A stretch of DNA of 64,000 bases from assembly GCA_037179515.1 (NCBI GenBank), contig JAXCGZ010013672.1, forward strand, positions 1 to 64,000, written 5' to 3'. Every line of letters begins with the position of its first letter. Positions within the stretch are counted from its first letter, which is position 1. Made by a program: the position numbers and the translations under genes. This DNA is from Halocaridina rubra. Lineage: Eukaryota; Arthropoda; Malacostraca; Decapoda; Atyidae. Below, piece after piece: positions 49,020-63,251 of the stretch. The notes below the pieces were generated by a model. That model was not told the origin of the DNA, did no database searches, and worked only from the letters and a program-made list of their open reading frames with translations.

Positions 49020-49175
49020 ATTGACAGTGTTTAGTATTCAGAGACATTAACATTCAACTCCAATTCATCTTTGAGCACACTTAGTTTCTTACAGGATTAG
49101 CAAATTAGCAGAGTTCTGTATTCACAGACATTATAACTTAACTCTATTTATTCTTATAATGTATGACAGACAAGC
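49020..49175. repeat. Two-unit direct repeat in the 3' flank of the 49269 gene
   Basis: AGCAAATTGACAGTGTTTAG / AGCAAATTAGCAGAGTTCTG and the following TATTCASAGACATTA repeat at about 90-bp spacing. An AATAAA polyadenylation signal on minus lies at 49152-49147, 117 bp past the stop codon. Confidence 0.6.
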
Positions 49176-49268
49176 TAAACAAAATCTTTGACCTTGGAAG
49201 ACTGACATTGCCAATAATTCCCTTTCTAATCACTCATTACAAAGCCATTACTATTAGGTGCCAGGTAA

Positions 49269-52200
49269 TTACTTCAGTGATTCAATATCATCCAAATAAT
49301 CAGGAAAAACATAGTACACTCTCAGACCTCTAATTATCACTTCAGGCTCTTGCAGAACTCTAACTATATCCCCTTCATCTATTTTGTAAATTATTTCTTT
49401 TTCAGGAAATATGAACTCTTGCTTTGTCTTCCTTTCCATGTACAAGGCAAACCACTCTCCACTTTCTGACTTTTCACAAATGACTGCACAGTAATGCTTA
49501 ACTGACTTCTTTGAGGACAATTTGACAACAACATATGAACCACATTTCACGTCGATCAGAGAAAACTTTTCATGCTTTGCTTCGCATTTTGAGATTTTCT
49601 CGCATTTGACTTCTATACTAGCAAGCTTTTCTTTTTTTATTTCTTTTTGTGATAGCTGTTCTTGTTTGTTTTTGTTTCTGTCTTTATATATATCCTTGAG
49701 TTTGATACAAGGCTTCAATGCAAAGATTTTCTTCAATATATCTTCTTCTTTATAATCTTTTCCTAACTCAGATGTCATTAATATAGAATGAGGTGTTTCT
49801 TCCATTTGATTTTTCAATTTTTTCTTGGACTCAGGCTTAGGAAAGTTTGTATTATGAATGTTATTATCAATCAAACAAACTAACTGAACATCTAAACTCT
49901 CCAAAGAAAATCCTTCTACTGATTCGTCAAAGAAGTTATCACTGTCAATAAGACCCTCGTCAGGAGACTGGGAGTCATAATGACCTCCTTTATCGTACAA
50001 TATATCCAAAGGCAATGTCTTAAGACCCTTGTCAGGAGATTGGGAGTCTGAATTCCCTATTTTATCATGTAATATCTTTATTCCCTTTCTTGCTCTCTTT
50101 CTGGAATAATGTCCTTCGGCAGCACTTTGTTGAAAGCCCTCCTTTCTCTTTGAAGACAAGCCTGAGGATATACAGAAGAGTAGGGGGCATGAATGCATGC
50201 TTTTATTCAGTATCTTACTCTCGATATCTTTATCCTATCAAGCACATATAAATGAGGAAGGCATAGTTTGCACTAGCTATTCAATCTTATTCTTTAAATA
50301 TAAGTCTAGAACATTTTCATGTCTATTTATCACATGAAACGCTTATATCGGTATTATACAGCTTTATCTGTTTGATATACTGTATATTTTTTTATTTTCT
50401 TAATATATCAAGTTACACTACAACTTCCACAACTTCAAACACTATTTAACAAAACAATGTCACTTACATTTGCTATTCTTAGACAAATTTGTTGGGTTCA
50501 GAGTATATGAAACACATAAAAATTAGTATATACAGTGACATTGTAGATTATGAATGGACAGACACAAGTTATAGAATCTAAAAAAAAGTTTCTAGAGTTT
50601 TCTTAAAACTATATGCACTCAAAAGGTATACAAAAAAAGGAATGATATATTAATCTAGTTATTCTACACTTTTTTTCGTCTTTAAAATACAACTTTAGTT
50701 TTCTGAATATGCGGTTGTCCCTAATCTTACGAGATTTTATAATGCTGGTTTGAATATATATGGTTGAAAAATACGAAATATTAATAATATTTCACACAAT
50801 TTTTCCATGAAAAACATTATAACACCTATAGTACTGATTTTACATTAATTAAAATTGTATTTGGCAAAGTTTAAGTAAAGAACAGTAACCTCGGCATAAA
50901 TCAAAGTATACAGAGGATGGTAAAAGATTATATGGTAATTACACACACAATTATATAATAGTTTTGATTATAGGTGATTTTTTAATTACACCGGAAGTGG
51001 TGTACCAATTAACAGCATAGGATGAGGGACAGCTGCAGTCTACAATATCATATAGATATATACATTAAACTCTTATATAAAACAAACAGAAATTAAACTT
51101 ATATTACCCTTATTAGCAATACAAAATTAACATCAGTGAACATCCTGTTCCTTACACAACGTCAGATAAATTCTTATTACCGGTACTTCAATATGAGAGA
51201 AGAAACATTAAAAGGCTTCTAGGCAAGACTAATACCTCATAGGCTTAAATGAACAGGCTGGTACATTTATCACAATTTTCAACTGACCTGCACTAAAGGG
51301 GTAAATCAGGTGACTGGGTGTGTTTCGACTTGGCCACCACCCTTGTGGCCATTTTTTATGCATGTGTATATTAGTAACAATGTACAAGTTTCCTGGATAT
51401 TATGCATTGGCTGCAAAAAAAATCTTTTGCAGCCAGAAAAATCAACAGTTCCAAATTGTTTCAAACACACACAAAAATGAAAAACAACTTTCATTATTAT
51501 TTGCATACTTGACAAAAGTGCTTATGAGATATCTACAAAATACTTATGTAAATAGCACTGTGGATGGGACTGTATACCAAAATGATAGCTGAAGTAAAAC
51601 CCCCAAATCAAACATCTTTCATATATAATGAGCGAGCACATTACTTCTACTCACTGCACAGGAAGATACAAAATATCAACCACAGAAATTAATATGTCTG
51701 CCAATTTGTGTCACTATTGACGCCGATTAAGAGGGTGGACACAAATTGGAGGTGGTGAATTAAGGCTGGATACCCTTCCTAACACCTTATAGCGGGCTCG
51801 ATCATGGATCAGTCACTTCCCGATTACTGTTCTAACAACTACCATGGTCTCCAGCAACAGAAATTATTATAATCTATAAAATTTACAATTACATTTGTCT
51901 TTAAAGTATAACAACAGTACACAAGCACACTGAACATCAAAGAAAAATAAATTCTTCCAAAAATCAGCATGAGTTACTGAGCAAAAATGCAAGGAATAAA
52001 AGATATAAATCCATGGAAAAGATAAGTTATCATATGGCAAGCATAAGTGTGATGGTGAACAATTGTTTATGATTAAATGAGAGTGCTCAACTCGGGATAT
52101 GACAAACTCATGTTTGAGCCCACTCATTACAGGGCATAAGCATGGGTATCCAGCACTGATTCCCCAGCTCCAATTTATCTGTGTCCAACTCCATTTGAAT

Positions 52201-55200
52201 GATAATTAAGTGCAACACATGAAATGGCAAACAATAAGAAAGGGAATATTATTCATAATATAGTTTTTTATTCTTTCTTCCTATGGTCATGGCACCTAGC
52301 TGAATATAGAAGGAATTGGTGAAAAAAATATCAGTACACTAAAAAGCCAGCCCAAAGGGATCTGAAACACTGTATGCTGCAGTATCACTAATCACTTTGT
52401 TTTATGTGTCACTATTAACCCCCATTATGGAGGTAAACACAGATAGGTTGAAATTGGGGAATTGAGGCTAATCTCCTTCCTTATGCAGTGGGCTCAATCA
52501 TAGGTTTGTCACTTCCCGAATAAGTGCTCTAACCACTGCATTATCGCAATTCCTTCCAAAATTATCTAACTAAACTGTCAGGCAGCACTAATAGTTTACA
52601 CTTAGGATCCCAATATTGGCATCAATTCAGTGATTAAGTTTGAGACGAAGTACTAAAAAAGAGTGGTGTTTGTTTTAACATATGATGTGCCACAACTATA
52701 TCTACTTATGGGGGTGGACACAAGGCAGATTGGAGCTGGGGATTCAAGGCTGCATGCCCTTCCTAACACCTCAAGGTGGACTTGATTGAGAATCTGTCAC
52801 CTCCCAGGTCAAGTATTCAAACCACCAGGGTAATGCAATCCCCACCAGTATGGTGAGCTGGCTATTTCATCTGAAAAAAAATTTAAGCATTTTAAAAAGC
52901 CAGTGGTTGTGTTGAAACAGGCAATAAATGTCCACTAAACCAAACTGCATTACTGCGTAATTGCTAAAACATTTGAAAAAACACAAAAAAATCTAAAAAA
53001 ACAGATTAAGATGAATACAAAAAACAAGTGTAAGTACAGCGATACCACACTGGTTAGAGCATTCGACTCAGAAAGTGACAGACCCACAATCAAGCTCACC
53101 ATGTGTTCTTAAGAGGGTATCCAGCCTTATTTCTCAATCTCAAACCTGTCTGTGTCCACACCCATTCAAATGGGGATCAACTGGAAATTAACACGGCAAA
53201 CAAAGACAAAATGCATAGCTGCAAAAGCTGCTAAATATACGAAAAAATAAACAAATTCTACAAAAAGAGTTAGAAATAATTACCTAATGCATAACTGCAG
53301 AAATTGCTAAAATACTAAAAAATATCAAAAGTTCTACAAAAGTTTAAAATATCCACAAAAAAGAGTATAGCTAATATCTTACCTGTATTTTTATTAGAGA
53401 AAGAGGTAGTTCCTATTTCTGAGTGGTTTACTTCTCCTCCATCTTTCCAGCTCTGTAGTAGCTTCAAAATATTCTTCATCTTGGTTTCATTACCTCTCTT
53501 CTCTGCTTGAAATAAGGCTACTTTTGACTCATATTCTTGCTTTAACTTTGCCAACTTTTTGTCAACATTATTGTTTTTGTTGCTTAGCTCGAGTAGCTGT
53601 GATGTCAAGTCTCTAAGATCAAATTGTTTTCTATGGCCATTAAAACTCTTGCTTTGAGAGCATCTGCTAACCAAATCATTTTCATTTTCCAATGACACAC
53701 CCAGGTTATTATTTATTTGCAAAAATGAACTCAGAAGATGATCAGAAGTTGGGTTTTGTAAATTTCCTGAAGAAAACATTCTCTCAGGGACATCGTAAGT
53801 GGGGCAATCAAAATCTTCGTTTTCAATGGTGATGTCTGCTTCTTGTTTAATACTTTCTATTTTAAGGTGAAGATCTTCATCTAAATCAGCTGTCCACTGC
53901 ATGTTTGACTGCCTTTCTAAGTTAGAGAAATCCAGCATTCTTGTCGCATTATCTTCTGAAGTTCCTTCAGACAATATCATAGGCCCATTTCCAGTTACAA
54001 TTCCTGAATTTTCTTTTGACATTTTTCTTGAAGCTTTCTTTAGTCCTGTAACTCCTTTGCGTCTTCCCTTTTTAACATTTTTACAAGAAAAGGGTACAAT
54101 CCTGTGCTCTCTCTTTTGTTTAGTTTTAATTTTTTTTGGCAAAATGGATGATGTTTGATCACTACAAGAAGACGCAGCTCTTTTGGCTACTAGCAGTGAC
54201 GGAATAATAGCGGCTGATTCTCCCGAGTCACTAAATCCTAGAAAGGGTGCATCATCATCATCATTCCAGATTATGGGACATGGGTCTGTCTTCATATTTT
54301 CATCACATCCACAGGATTCTCCGATCTGGTTTTTTGCGTTTATATCATTCCTAAATTGAGAGAAGTTAAAATATATTAAATATCTGCATCAACTCTACAT
54401 AAATGTTTGCTGCATCAGATTACAACAGAGTACAGCCTAACTGTTATGGAAAGCAATCATCAGAATTATAAAATACATAGATGTACTGAACGTATACAAC
54501 AAATGTAAATATGACTTTACGGCAAGAAGCTTAGTGATATTAGGATTTTGTCACAACCTAATTATCTGCATTTAAATGTCACCTAACCTATGGTTTAACC
54601 GTGCCTGCTCCATGGCTATTCAGGCCAGGGATCAGGCACACCGGTCATACCAAGCCTCTCTTTCTGATTTAGCTCACTCTGCTTTTATTGTAGCTAGGAA
54701 TCACTGTACTGCTCAGATTCGATGATCTAAAGCTTCCTTTATATGATGGAAAGTTGATGACTTTAACTCCTCTCCCACTGATAAATGTTTCTGGTCTTTA
54801 TCCAAAAACCTCTCCAATATCTTCTGTAACTTAAGATTTCCCCCTCTCATTCATTCTGATGGTTCTATAGCTTGCTCTCTCAACGACAAAGCCACGGTCT
54901 TTGGTTCTCATTTTTCTGCAAACTCTTCCATAACCGATTCCAGCACACCTGCCTCTCAATATTTACCCCTCTTTAACCCTATGCCCTCCCTTATCCCTTC
55001 TTCAAGCAATGTTCATAAGGTTCTTTGCTCACTAAGACGAAAAAGGCATCTGGTCCTGATGGAATCGCTGCAAGGTTCCTTAAGGAGTTTGTAGATGAAC
55101 TGGCTCCTGTGCTTTGCCACCTTCTCTGACTCATTATCTCAGTCAGTATTTATCCTTCATCATCTCCCAATGTATCCTTTTGGGTATTCTTTATGTCAGC

Positions 55201-57646
55201 CATGTACCCCCTTCCTTTTGAGATAAGTGGAAAAAGATCAAACAGAAAACATTCCCTTGTGTGTATATTTGTAAATACTTAAGTGAATTAACTACATAAC
55301 CGTCCTGCCATAACCAGTAATATAGAAGGCACAAACAATTCCATTGAAAATTAAAGAAAAAAAATCATAATTCTTTGACCGTGGCTGTGCAGTATAAATT
55401 CATGGTTTCAGGAAAGAGCTGAAAAAACAAAACACTACATTATCATTACATCTGTTGCAAAGGGAATTAATGAGATGCTTTTCCTAAATTAGTCTAGTCA
55501 GCCAAGGAGCAGTTTTAGCTAAAGCACATCGAAGGTTGGCTTCCGCATTCAGTCGAGATCTTAGTATTGATTTTATGACCAGTAAGCGGGAAAGCCCAGT
55601 TTCACACAAATATATTGATGGGAAAAGTTACAAAGAGCGAATAGGCTCCTCTATGACATGTGGATATGACTTGTTTATTTCACATCAGAACCTGACTAAA
55701 TAGAGTTCACAAGCACTGGAGTCATTCACAAAGTCAATAAACTCTTCTTAAATGGCATCATTAACATAAGTAACATCTGTAGTTATTGATGGTGCAACAT
55801 CTAGCCCATTCCCTGTTACCAGTGGTGTTCCACAGGGCTCTGTTCTTTTACCTACTCTGTTCCTGCTCTTCATCAGTCCTCATCTTCCTCTCTTCATCAC
55901 ACCTTTGTCGATGATTCTACCCTTCATTTTTCCTCTGCCTTTTCTTCACAACTTTCATCTGCTACTTGTAATCAGTCTTGAATCACTCTGTCTTTTACTC
56001 TCAACTCCGATTTGCAGAGGGTATCAGAGTGGGGCACCCAAAATTTAGTTAAATTTAATGCCTCAAAGACACGGTTTCTGGTTCTCTTTATCTTCTCCTC
56101 CCGATGGCCCTGTTGTCTTCGAAACTAATGTAATTTACTCTCTTAATGCTATCAACACATTAGGAATTCATACACCCTCTAATTTGTCTTGGAGGAATCA
56201 CTTAATCCAAATTTCTAAATCTGCATCCATAAAAAATTGGGGGTTCTGCTTTGTTTTCAACATTACTTTAACTCTTTGCAGATACTTATAATCTATAATT
56301 ATCTTAACTGTCCCTGCTTAGAATACTGCTCGCACATCTGGGGTGGTCCTTTTTATACTTATCTCCTTGATAGGGTTATATCCAAGGCAGTCAGACTCAT
56401 TAATTACCTTTCTCTAACTTGTAATCTGGATTCTCTCTCTCTTTGATGTAAGTTATAATCCCTTTTTTTTTTATCACTACTATTTCCATCGCTGCTCTGA
56501 TGAACTGGCGAGCTGCATCCCTCTCCCACTGCTGAGGCGCGTAACACTCGCCAAGCAGCCTCATCTCACAGAAACTGTGTGGAAATTTGTAGCTCGCGGA
56601 TTGGTCGGTGCAGCGACTGCTTCTTCCCGTCTACCTCCAGACTCTGGAACTCTCTTCCTCCTTCTGTCTTTCCTGAGTCTTATGAACTCTCTTCCTCCTT
56701 CTGTCTTTCCTGAGTCTTATAACCTATCTTCCTTAAAAAAGCAGATCTATCATCATCTCAGGGCCTAATCCTGCCATATCTTTAGGTCCTCAGTAATTTG
56801 ACTACTCTTTCAGCCTGTCCTTTTCCTTTGTGTATAATTATCTCATCTCTGCCTTGTCCTTAAAAATTTTCTTTTCCTTCGTCTTAGTTTTTTCTTCGTG
56901 CCTGGGTCTTTACTGATGAGGGCACATTTTTTGCGTGTCCTATATATATACAGTACTGTACTTACAAAATATCAACTTATGAATATAAAATTCATTATTA
57001 CTGCATACTATGTTTTATGAAATAGTTAAGTGTATTTAGCCTACGAGTAGGCACTGTACAGTAATGCCTATGTATGTAGTGTACAGAACTTTTTTTACCT
57101 AAAGACAACTTACGAACAATTCTACTTACAAATGGACATCTGGAACCTAACTCGTTCGTAAGTTGGGGAGTGTCTGTACTGTATACAGTTTTACAGTTAT
57201 TCCAGAAGATTACAAAGAAAAAAATGAGAACAGATATATTTGAAAGGACTGAAGGAGGAATGGCTCTACTTGTAAGCGGTAGGTTCCAGGGTTTATTGTC
57301 ACTTGGATCAGTTCAAGTTAAGACAGCAATTTAAAAGCTGTGGTATATAACTCACCAAGGAATTAACAAACACTAGATATGTATGAGGTAAGTGATATAG
57401 GTACTCTAGAAGTGATAAATTCCATTGTAAGCTTTACATATGAGAGGATTCAGGAATTAATCATAGAAGCATAAACTGGAATAACCTAAAATTGTACATA
57501 TATATCAGCAACTTGTTTCTTCAGACATTAATAGGGCAGAAGCTCAATTATAGTGACCAAAAACTTTTCAACAAACAGGTATTACTACTACTTCTACTAC
57601 TACCATCACTACTACACTACTAATATTACTACTGCTACTACTACTC

Positions 57647-57685
<39 letters not shown>

Positions 57686-58496
57686 ATAATAATAATAATA
57701 ATAATAATGCTAAAAATGAAATTCAAAATATATATTTTGATTCACCAAAATTTAATGTCTGTTTACAAATGTATGTGTTTCTTCATATGCTCATTTTACA
57801 ACACTTTTTTTTTTTAATAAAATAATAACTTTTATTCATAATAAAATTACAAAAAAGTATACAGTCAAATTTTCTTGTGTGAGTGCATGGAAACATCCTG
57901 TACCACAACATACCAGAACCAAGGGATAGGGACAGAGATAAACCATCACAACCTGATTAATAAACACACATAACCTTGCATATCGGTAAAATTTAGTATG
58001 AATGATCAATGAGAAAAGTTTACCATGGAGAATACCTTCACAGATGTAGTGCCAGAGAGTAAGGGGGCCAAGAACGAATTGAGGAAGACCTATCATTAAG
58101 GAGATTAAAAGAGGATACACAACTGATCTACATGTATCAACGCAAGAATTAATTTTAATAAAGTCTATACAGGAGATATATGAGTTATTGTGAGGAATAT
58201 TAGAGAATAGTTAGGTGTTGTATACCATCTATCAGAGAAGGAACTGGAAAGAAATGGATAATACAGGAAAAAACAATTGTCTCATTTTGCAAAACTTACT
58301 TAGACTGCAAAGCAACACTATACGGCACTATCTTTTTTTCACTTAGGGGTGAAACACGAACATAAGGTAATAACGTTTTAGGAACAGACAAGTCTTTATT
58401 AAGCGCTACGATATTATTGCTCCCGTCAGCTTTTGAATATTCATACAGCTCTCCAATTCCTTTGAGTATTTTCTGTAGGGCCATACTCCTCCCCAT
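49269..58496 (-). CDS. Unrecognised three-exon nuclear-type protein
   Basis: Not recognised. Exons 58496-58300, 54350-53383 and 50161-49269 join cleanly at GT..AG with matching phases (AA|G gives Lys66, G|GC gives Gly389) into one 685-residue frame, strong evidence for a real gene. Residues 1-65 are MGRSMALQKILKGIGELYEY-type sequence of unknown fold. Exon 2 has an acidic DDDD start, basic stretches that look like nuclear signals (KKIKTKQKR about 138-146, KKGRRK about 160), a sumoylation-like IKQE (about 233) and a coiled coil (about 312-367). Exon 3 has a repeated SDSQSPDxGL segment (about 426 and 451), a lysine-rich VKCEK region and a C-terminal module (about 594-676; GSYVVVKLSSKKSVKHYCAV, EFIFPEKE, GDIVRVL). 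That module resembles the small beta-rich end domain of many arthropod proteins of unknown function. The 5' end is uncertain: an acceptor-like CTCAG at 58508 would make exon 1 internal. Intron 1 holds a LINE-B with a hAT insert. Confidence 0.85.
50220..51300. other. Intron 2 of the 49269-58496 gene, AT-rich part
   Basis: No exon or repeat recognised. Confidence 0.4.
51705..51860 (-). mobile_element. SINE-C copy, reverse, in intron 2
   Basis: On plus: GAGGGTGGACACAAATTGGA, GGATACCCTTCCTAACACC, GATCAGTCACTTCCCGATTA, TCTAACAACTACCATGG. Confidence 0.85.
52075..52215 (+). mobile_element. SINE-C copy in intron 2
   Basis: AGAGTGCTCAACTCGGGATA, CTCATGTTTGAGCCCACTC, GGTATCCAGCACTGATTCCC, CCATTTGAATGATAATTAAG. 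Confidence 0.83.
52398..52550 (-). mobile_element. SINE-C copy, reverse, in intron 2
   Basis: On plus: GTGTCACTATTAACCCCCAT, TTGAAATTGGGGAATTGAGG, GGTTTGTCACTTCCCGAATA, GCTCTAACCACTGCATTATC. Confidence 0.85.
52690..52845 (-). mobile_element. SINE-C copy, reverse, in intron 2
   Basis: On plus: GGGGGTGGACACAAGGCAG, TGCATGCCCTTCCTAACACC, ATCTGTCACCTCCCAGGTCA, CAAACCACCAGGGTAATGC. Confidence 0.85.
53035..53185 (+). mobile_element. SINE-C copy in intron 2
   Basis: GCGATACCACACTGGTTAGA, GCATTCGACTCAGAAAGTGA, GGTATCCAGCCTTATTTCTC, CCATTCAAATGGGGATCAAC. Confidence 0.87.
54585..56940 (+). pseudogene. LINE family B, longest copy, in intron 1 of the 49269-58496 gene
   Basis: Plus-strand reading (opposite to the host gene): RACSMAIQARDQAHRSYQAS, a linker with TVFGSHFSANSSITD, the RT start KASGPDGIAARFLKEF near 55040, then after an insert VTSGVPQGSVLLPTLFLLF near 55815. 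RT C-terminal segments follow (LGIHTPSNLSWRNHLIQISK, LEYCSHIWGGPFYTYLLDRV) to SLPPSVFPESYNLSSLKKQ and stop at 56768. The 3' UTR ends near TGAGGGCACATTTTTTGCG. Frameshifts and stops throughout; inactive. Confidence 0.88.
55215..55795 (-). pseudogene. hAT (ZBED5/SCAND3-like) transposase fragment inside LINE-B
   Basis: The minus-strand reading contains the C-terminal hAT dimerisation motif in order: FVNDSSACELYLV, SYPHVIEEPIRSL, YLCETGLS, RLLVIKSILRSRLNAEANL and RCALAKTAPWLTRLI. It matches the consensus of SCAND3/ZBED5-type proteins (CEAGFSxLxxIKxKxRxRL). It sits between the KASGPDG and GVPQGS motifs of LINE-B, in reverse orientation. Broken by stops. Confidence 0.75.
56935..57180. mobile_element. 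Tigger-like MITE (family T1) half
   Basis: The right end GTAAGTTGGGGAGTGTCTGTA and the interior AACTTACGAACAATTCTACT and TTTTACCTAAAGACAACTT match the copies at 30434 and 62395. The left end is not clear. Confidence 0.7.
57240..57340. other. Short segment of unclear origin
   Basis: TGTAAGCGGTAGGTTCCAGG and GGTTTATTGTCACTTGG look like a transposon end, but no partner terminus was found. Confidence 0.3.
57583..57708. repeat. (ACT)n-(AAT)n compound microsatellite
   Basis: ACT triplets with variants (57583-57684), then AAT (57684-57708). A smaller ACT tract at 58630-58680 lies in a similar context (GTGACCARAAACTT before, CTRAAAAWRAAA after), so the two blocks are duplicates. Confidence 0.92.
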
Positions 58497-58974
58497 GAAA
58501 TATGAGACTGAGCAATAGCTTCATATCTGTTAGAGAAAAATGTACACATACATATCAGCAATCTGCTTTGGCAGAGAGACATTTACATGGCATGAGTTAA
58601 TTTATTGTGACCAGAAACTTAATCAAACAGGTATTACCACTGCATCTACTACTACCTATACTGCTACAACTACTACTACTTATAAAAATAATATTAATAG
58701 TGCTGAAAAAAAAAAGTTGCAAATACACACATTTTGATTCACCAAAATATATTACAGTATGTTCAAAAATTTTAGGGTTTTTCTTTATTTATCAATTTTA
58801 CTTTACTAAAGGCTTCCAATCCAATTATAATAACAAATAAGCATAATAATATTACTAATAAAATTTAATATAGAGCACTATTATGTTAAGAAGCTAATCT
58901 TATAAAATCCATGACAGCAGCTGATGAAAATCTGATCAAGGTGTTTAATATTTATATTAAGTAAACTACAAAGA

Positions 58975-59135
58975 ATGAGGACCACCATTCCATAGTGGTA
59001 GAATGCTCTACTTGGAAGATGGTTGAGGCATAAACAAGTCCACCGTGAGGTGTTAGGATACAATTACAACCTTAATTCCTCAGCTTTAATCTGTCAGTGT
59101 GCACCCCATTAATGAGGACTAATAGTGACATATAA
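58975..59135 (+). mobile_element. SINE-C copy
   Basis: GACCACCATTCCATAGTGGT, GAATGCTCTACTTGGAAGAT, TTAGGATACAATTACAACC, TCAGTGTGCACCCCATTAAT, ATGAGGACTAATAGTGACAT. Head diverged. Confidence 0.8.
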
Positions 59136-59149
59136 ACTTAAAAAATTAC

Positions 59150-59275
59150 AGAGAAAAGGCAAAATTACTCTCAAAAGTAAATCACTAGCATAAGCGATAA
59201 CTTTCCCTTAAATCACTAACATAAGCGATAACTTTCCCTTAAACCACTAGCATAAGTGATAACATTCCCTTAAAA
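59150..59275. repeat. Three-copy 34-37 bp tandem repeat
   Basis: AAATCACTAGCATAAGCGAT followed by AACTTTCCCTTA occurs three times (about 59177, 59213 and 59243). Confidence 0.85.
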
Positions 59276-59624
59276 TTAACAGCTAAAGCTACATAACTAT
59301 GAATCATATGCATACTGTATATCACTAGCAAATACCACAATATAAATATAGTCACCATATACAGATCACACTGAACAAATTTCACACTTCATACGCTTCT
59401 AGAACAAAAAATAGATTAATAAATTAGTTACTTTAGAACACATAACTTAATTCACAACTTATAAGGATCCCGAATGTGAACTACAAATCCTACGTACACA
59501 GAGAGGCCAATAAAATAATACAGCCTACACGCACTTATTAATAGTTATCAGTTTAAGCAGTGAAGGATGATACCTATTTCCATATACTGTATGTATATAT
59601 AAATAAGTTATTCACGAAATGTGT

Positions 59625-60168
59625 GTGCATTTTGTCATGCTAATTCTCTTTAGAATAGGATTTTGTGACTTTAACAAGAGACAATATTATGTCCCTGGGT
59701 ATGCTATCCTATTTTGTAATCTGTTCGTATCATCCTCTGCAGTTCGTCTTAGAAAGCATCATTGCAGAGGTTATCTTGCGAGATTGTTAAAGTGACACAA
59801 GGGCAGAAACAGAGGAGAGCAACAATTTTCCAGAATTACAAATCCGACATGGAGAATTTTTATGCAAATAACATTAACTCGCGTAATGCACGTGAAGTTT
59901 ATCATGCTACTCCTCCTTGGAATAGGATTTTGTGACTTTATGAAGAGAATATTATGTCTCTAGGTTTGCTAGCTTATTTCTTAAATCTGTTTGTATCATC
60001 CTCTGCAGTCCATCTTAAAAAGCACTCTTGCAGAGGTTATCTAACAAAATTTTCTCTTGCAAGATGGCTAAAGTGACACAAGAACAGAACGGGAGGAAAG
60101 CAACAATTTTCCAAAATCACAAATCCAGCATGGATAATTTTTATACAAACTATCAACTAAATAATGCA
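59625..60168. repeat. About 270-bp direct tandem duplication
   Basis: Two diverged copies (59625-59890 and 59891-60168) share AATAGGATTTTGTGACTTTA, CGTATCATCCTCTGCAGT, GCAGAGGTTATC and AAAGTGACACAAG..CAGAA. The core starts are 267 bp apart. It lies upstream of the minus-strand gene at 58496. Confidence 0.9.
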
Positions 60169-60298
60169 TCAAAATTAATTAATGCAGCATACTTTATGCT
60201 ATATGTAATAGTAAAGTGTCTTAAAAGCCAGAGTGCTGTACAGTACTGTACTGTATATGTATGTACTGTAATACAGAGTACTTTTTTCATCTAAACAC

Positions 60299-62041
<1,743 letters not shown>

Positions 62042-62042
62042 C

Positions 62043-62155
<113 letters not shown>

Positions 62156-62394
62156 CGTAGGTAGAACCTCCACCTACAAATTCCCCCCACCACGGACAAA
62201 TCGACCTGTGAATACAATTTTCGAACAAATTTTAAATTGACTCACGAAAAAGCCTCTAGGTAGAAACGCACATACATAAGCACATCTGCCAGGGTGACCA
62301 CATCTGCCAGGGCAATTGAATTAGCGGAGGTGGGGTCACTGCCAAACTGTTAGGCAGCATCAGTATTTGCAATACATTAGGTTAGGAAGTATAT

Positions 62395-62809
<415 letters not shown>

Positions 62810-62934
62810 TTTCTTTCCTCTCAGAGGTAGGCTTTTTAGCCAGTCAGTCCGGAGCATCTTCTCCATTCCGCTCTGTCCCGGAAATTATTCTCCTCCTCCA
62901 ATCTATTCAGTCTTCCCATTCTATATTTTGCTAA

Positions 62935-63025
62935 CATTAGGAATGGCATGCAGGCTTAATTCAACAGATCTAATCATTCTGTGTACACCCCCATTATGGA
63001 GACCAATACTGACACATAAAATGTA
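62935..63025 (+). mobile_element. SINE-C 3' fragment
   Basis: AGGAATGGCATGCAGGC, TGTGTACACCCCCATTATGG, AGACCAATACTGACACATAA and an A tail. Confidence 0.75.
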
Positions 63026-63149
63026 AAAAAAAAAAAAAAAAAAATCTGAACCTATTGTAAAAATGTGCACATAACATAAATCCCCATAAAACCCTTTATG
63101 ATTACTTTTTATATAAAACCTTCTCTTACTAGAGCACCTACACAGACAG

Positions 63150-63251
63150 ATGGTCTATATTAATGTAAATATTTCCCTTCCAGTATTGAAAATAATTACA
63201 ATGGTCTATATTAATGTAAATATTTCACTTCCAGTATTGAAAATAATTACA
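63150..63251. repeat. 51-bp tandem duplication
   Basis: Two copies (63150-63200 and 63201-63251), identical except C/A in ATTTCCCTTCC versus ATTTCACTTCC, so recent. Confidence 0.95.

Noticed and set aside
57836..58120. 94-codon minus frame beside exon 1 of the unknown gene
   Set aside because: No in-phase splice sites linking it to exon 1 and no recognisable domain. Probably repeat-derived or chance.
60028..60294. 88-codon plus frame starting MQRLSNKIFSCKMAKVT
   Set aside because: It lies in the duplicated 270-bp block. The first copy of the block does not keep the frame open, so coding function is unsupported.
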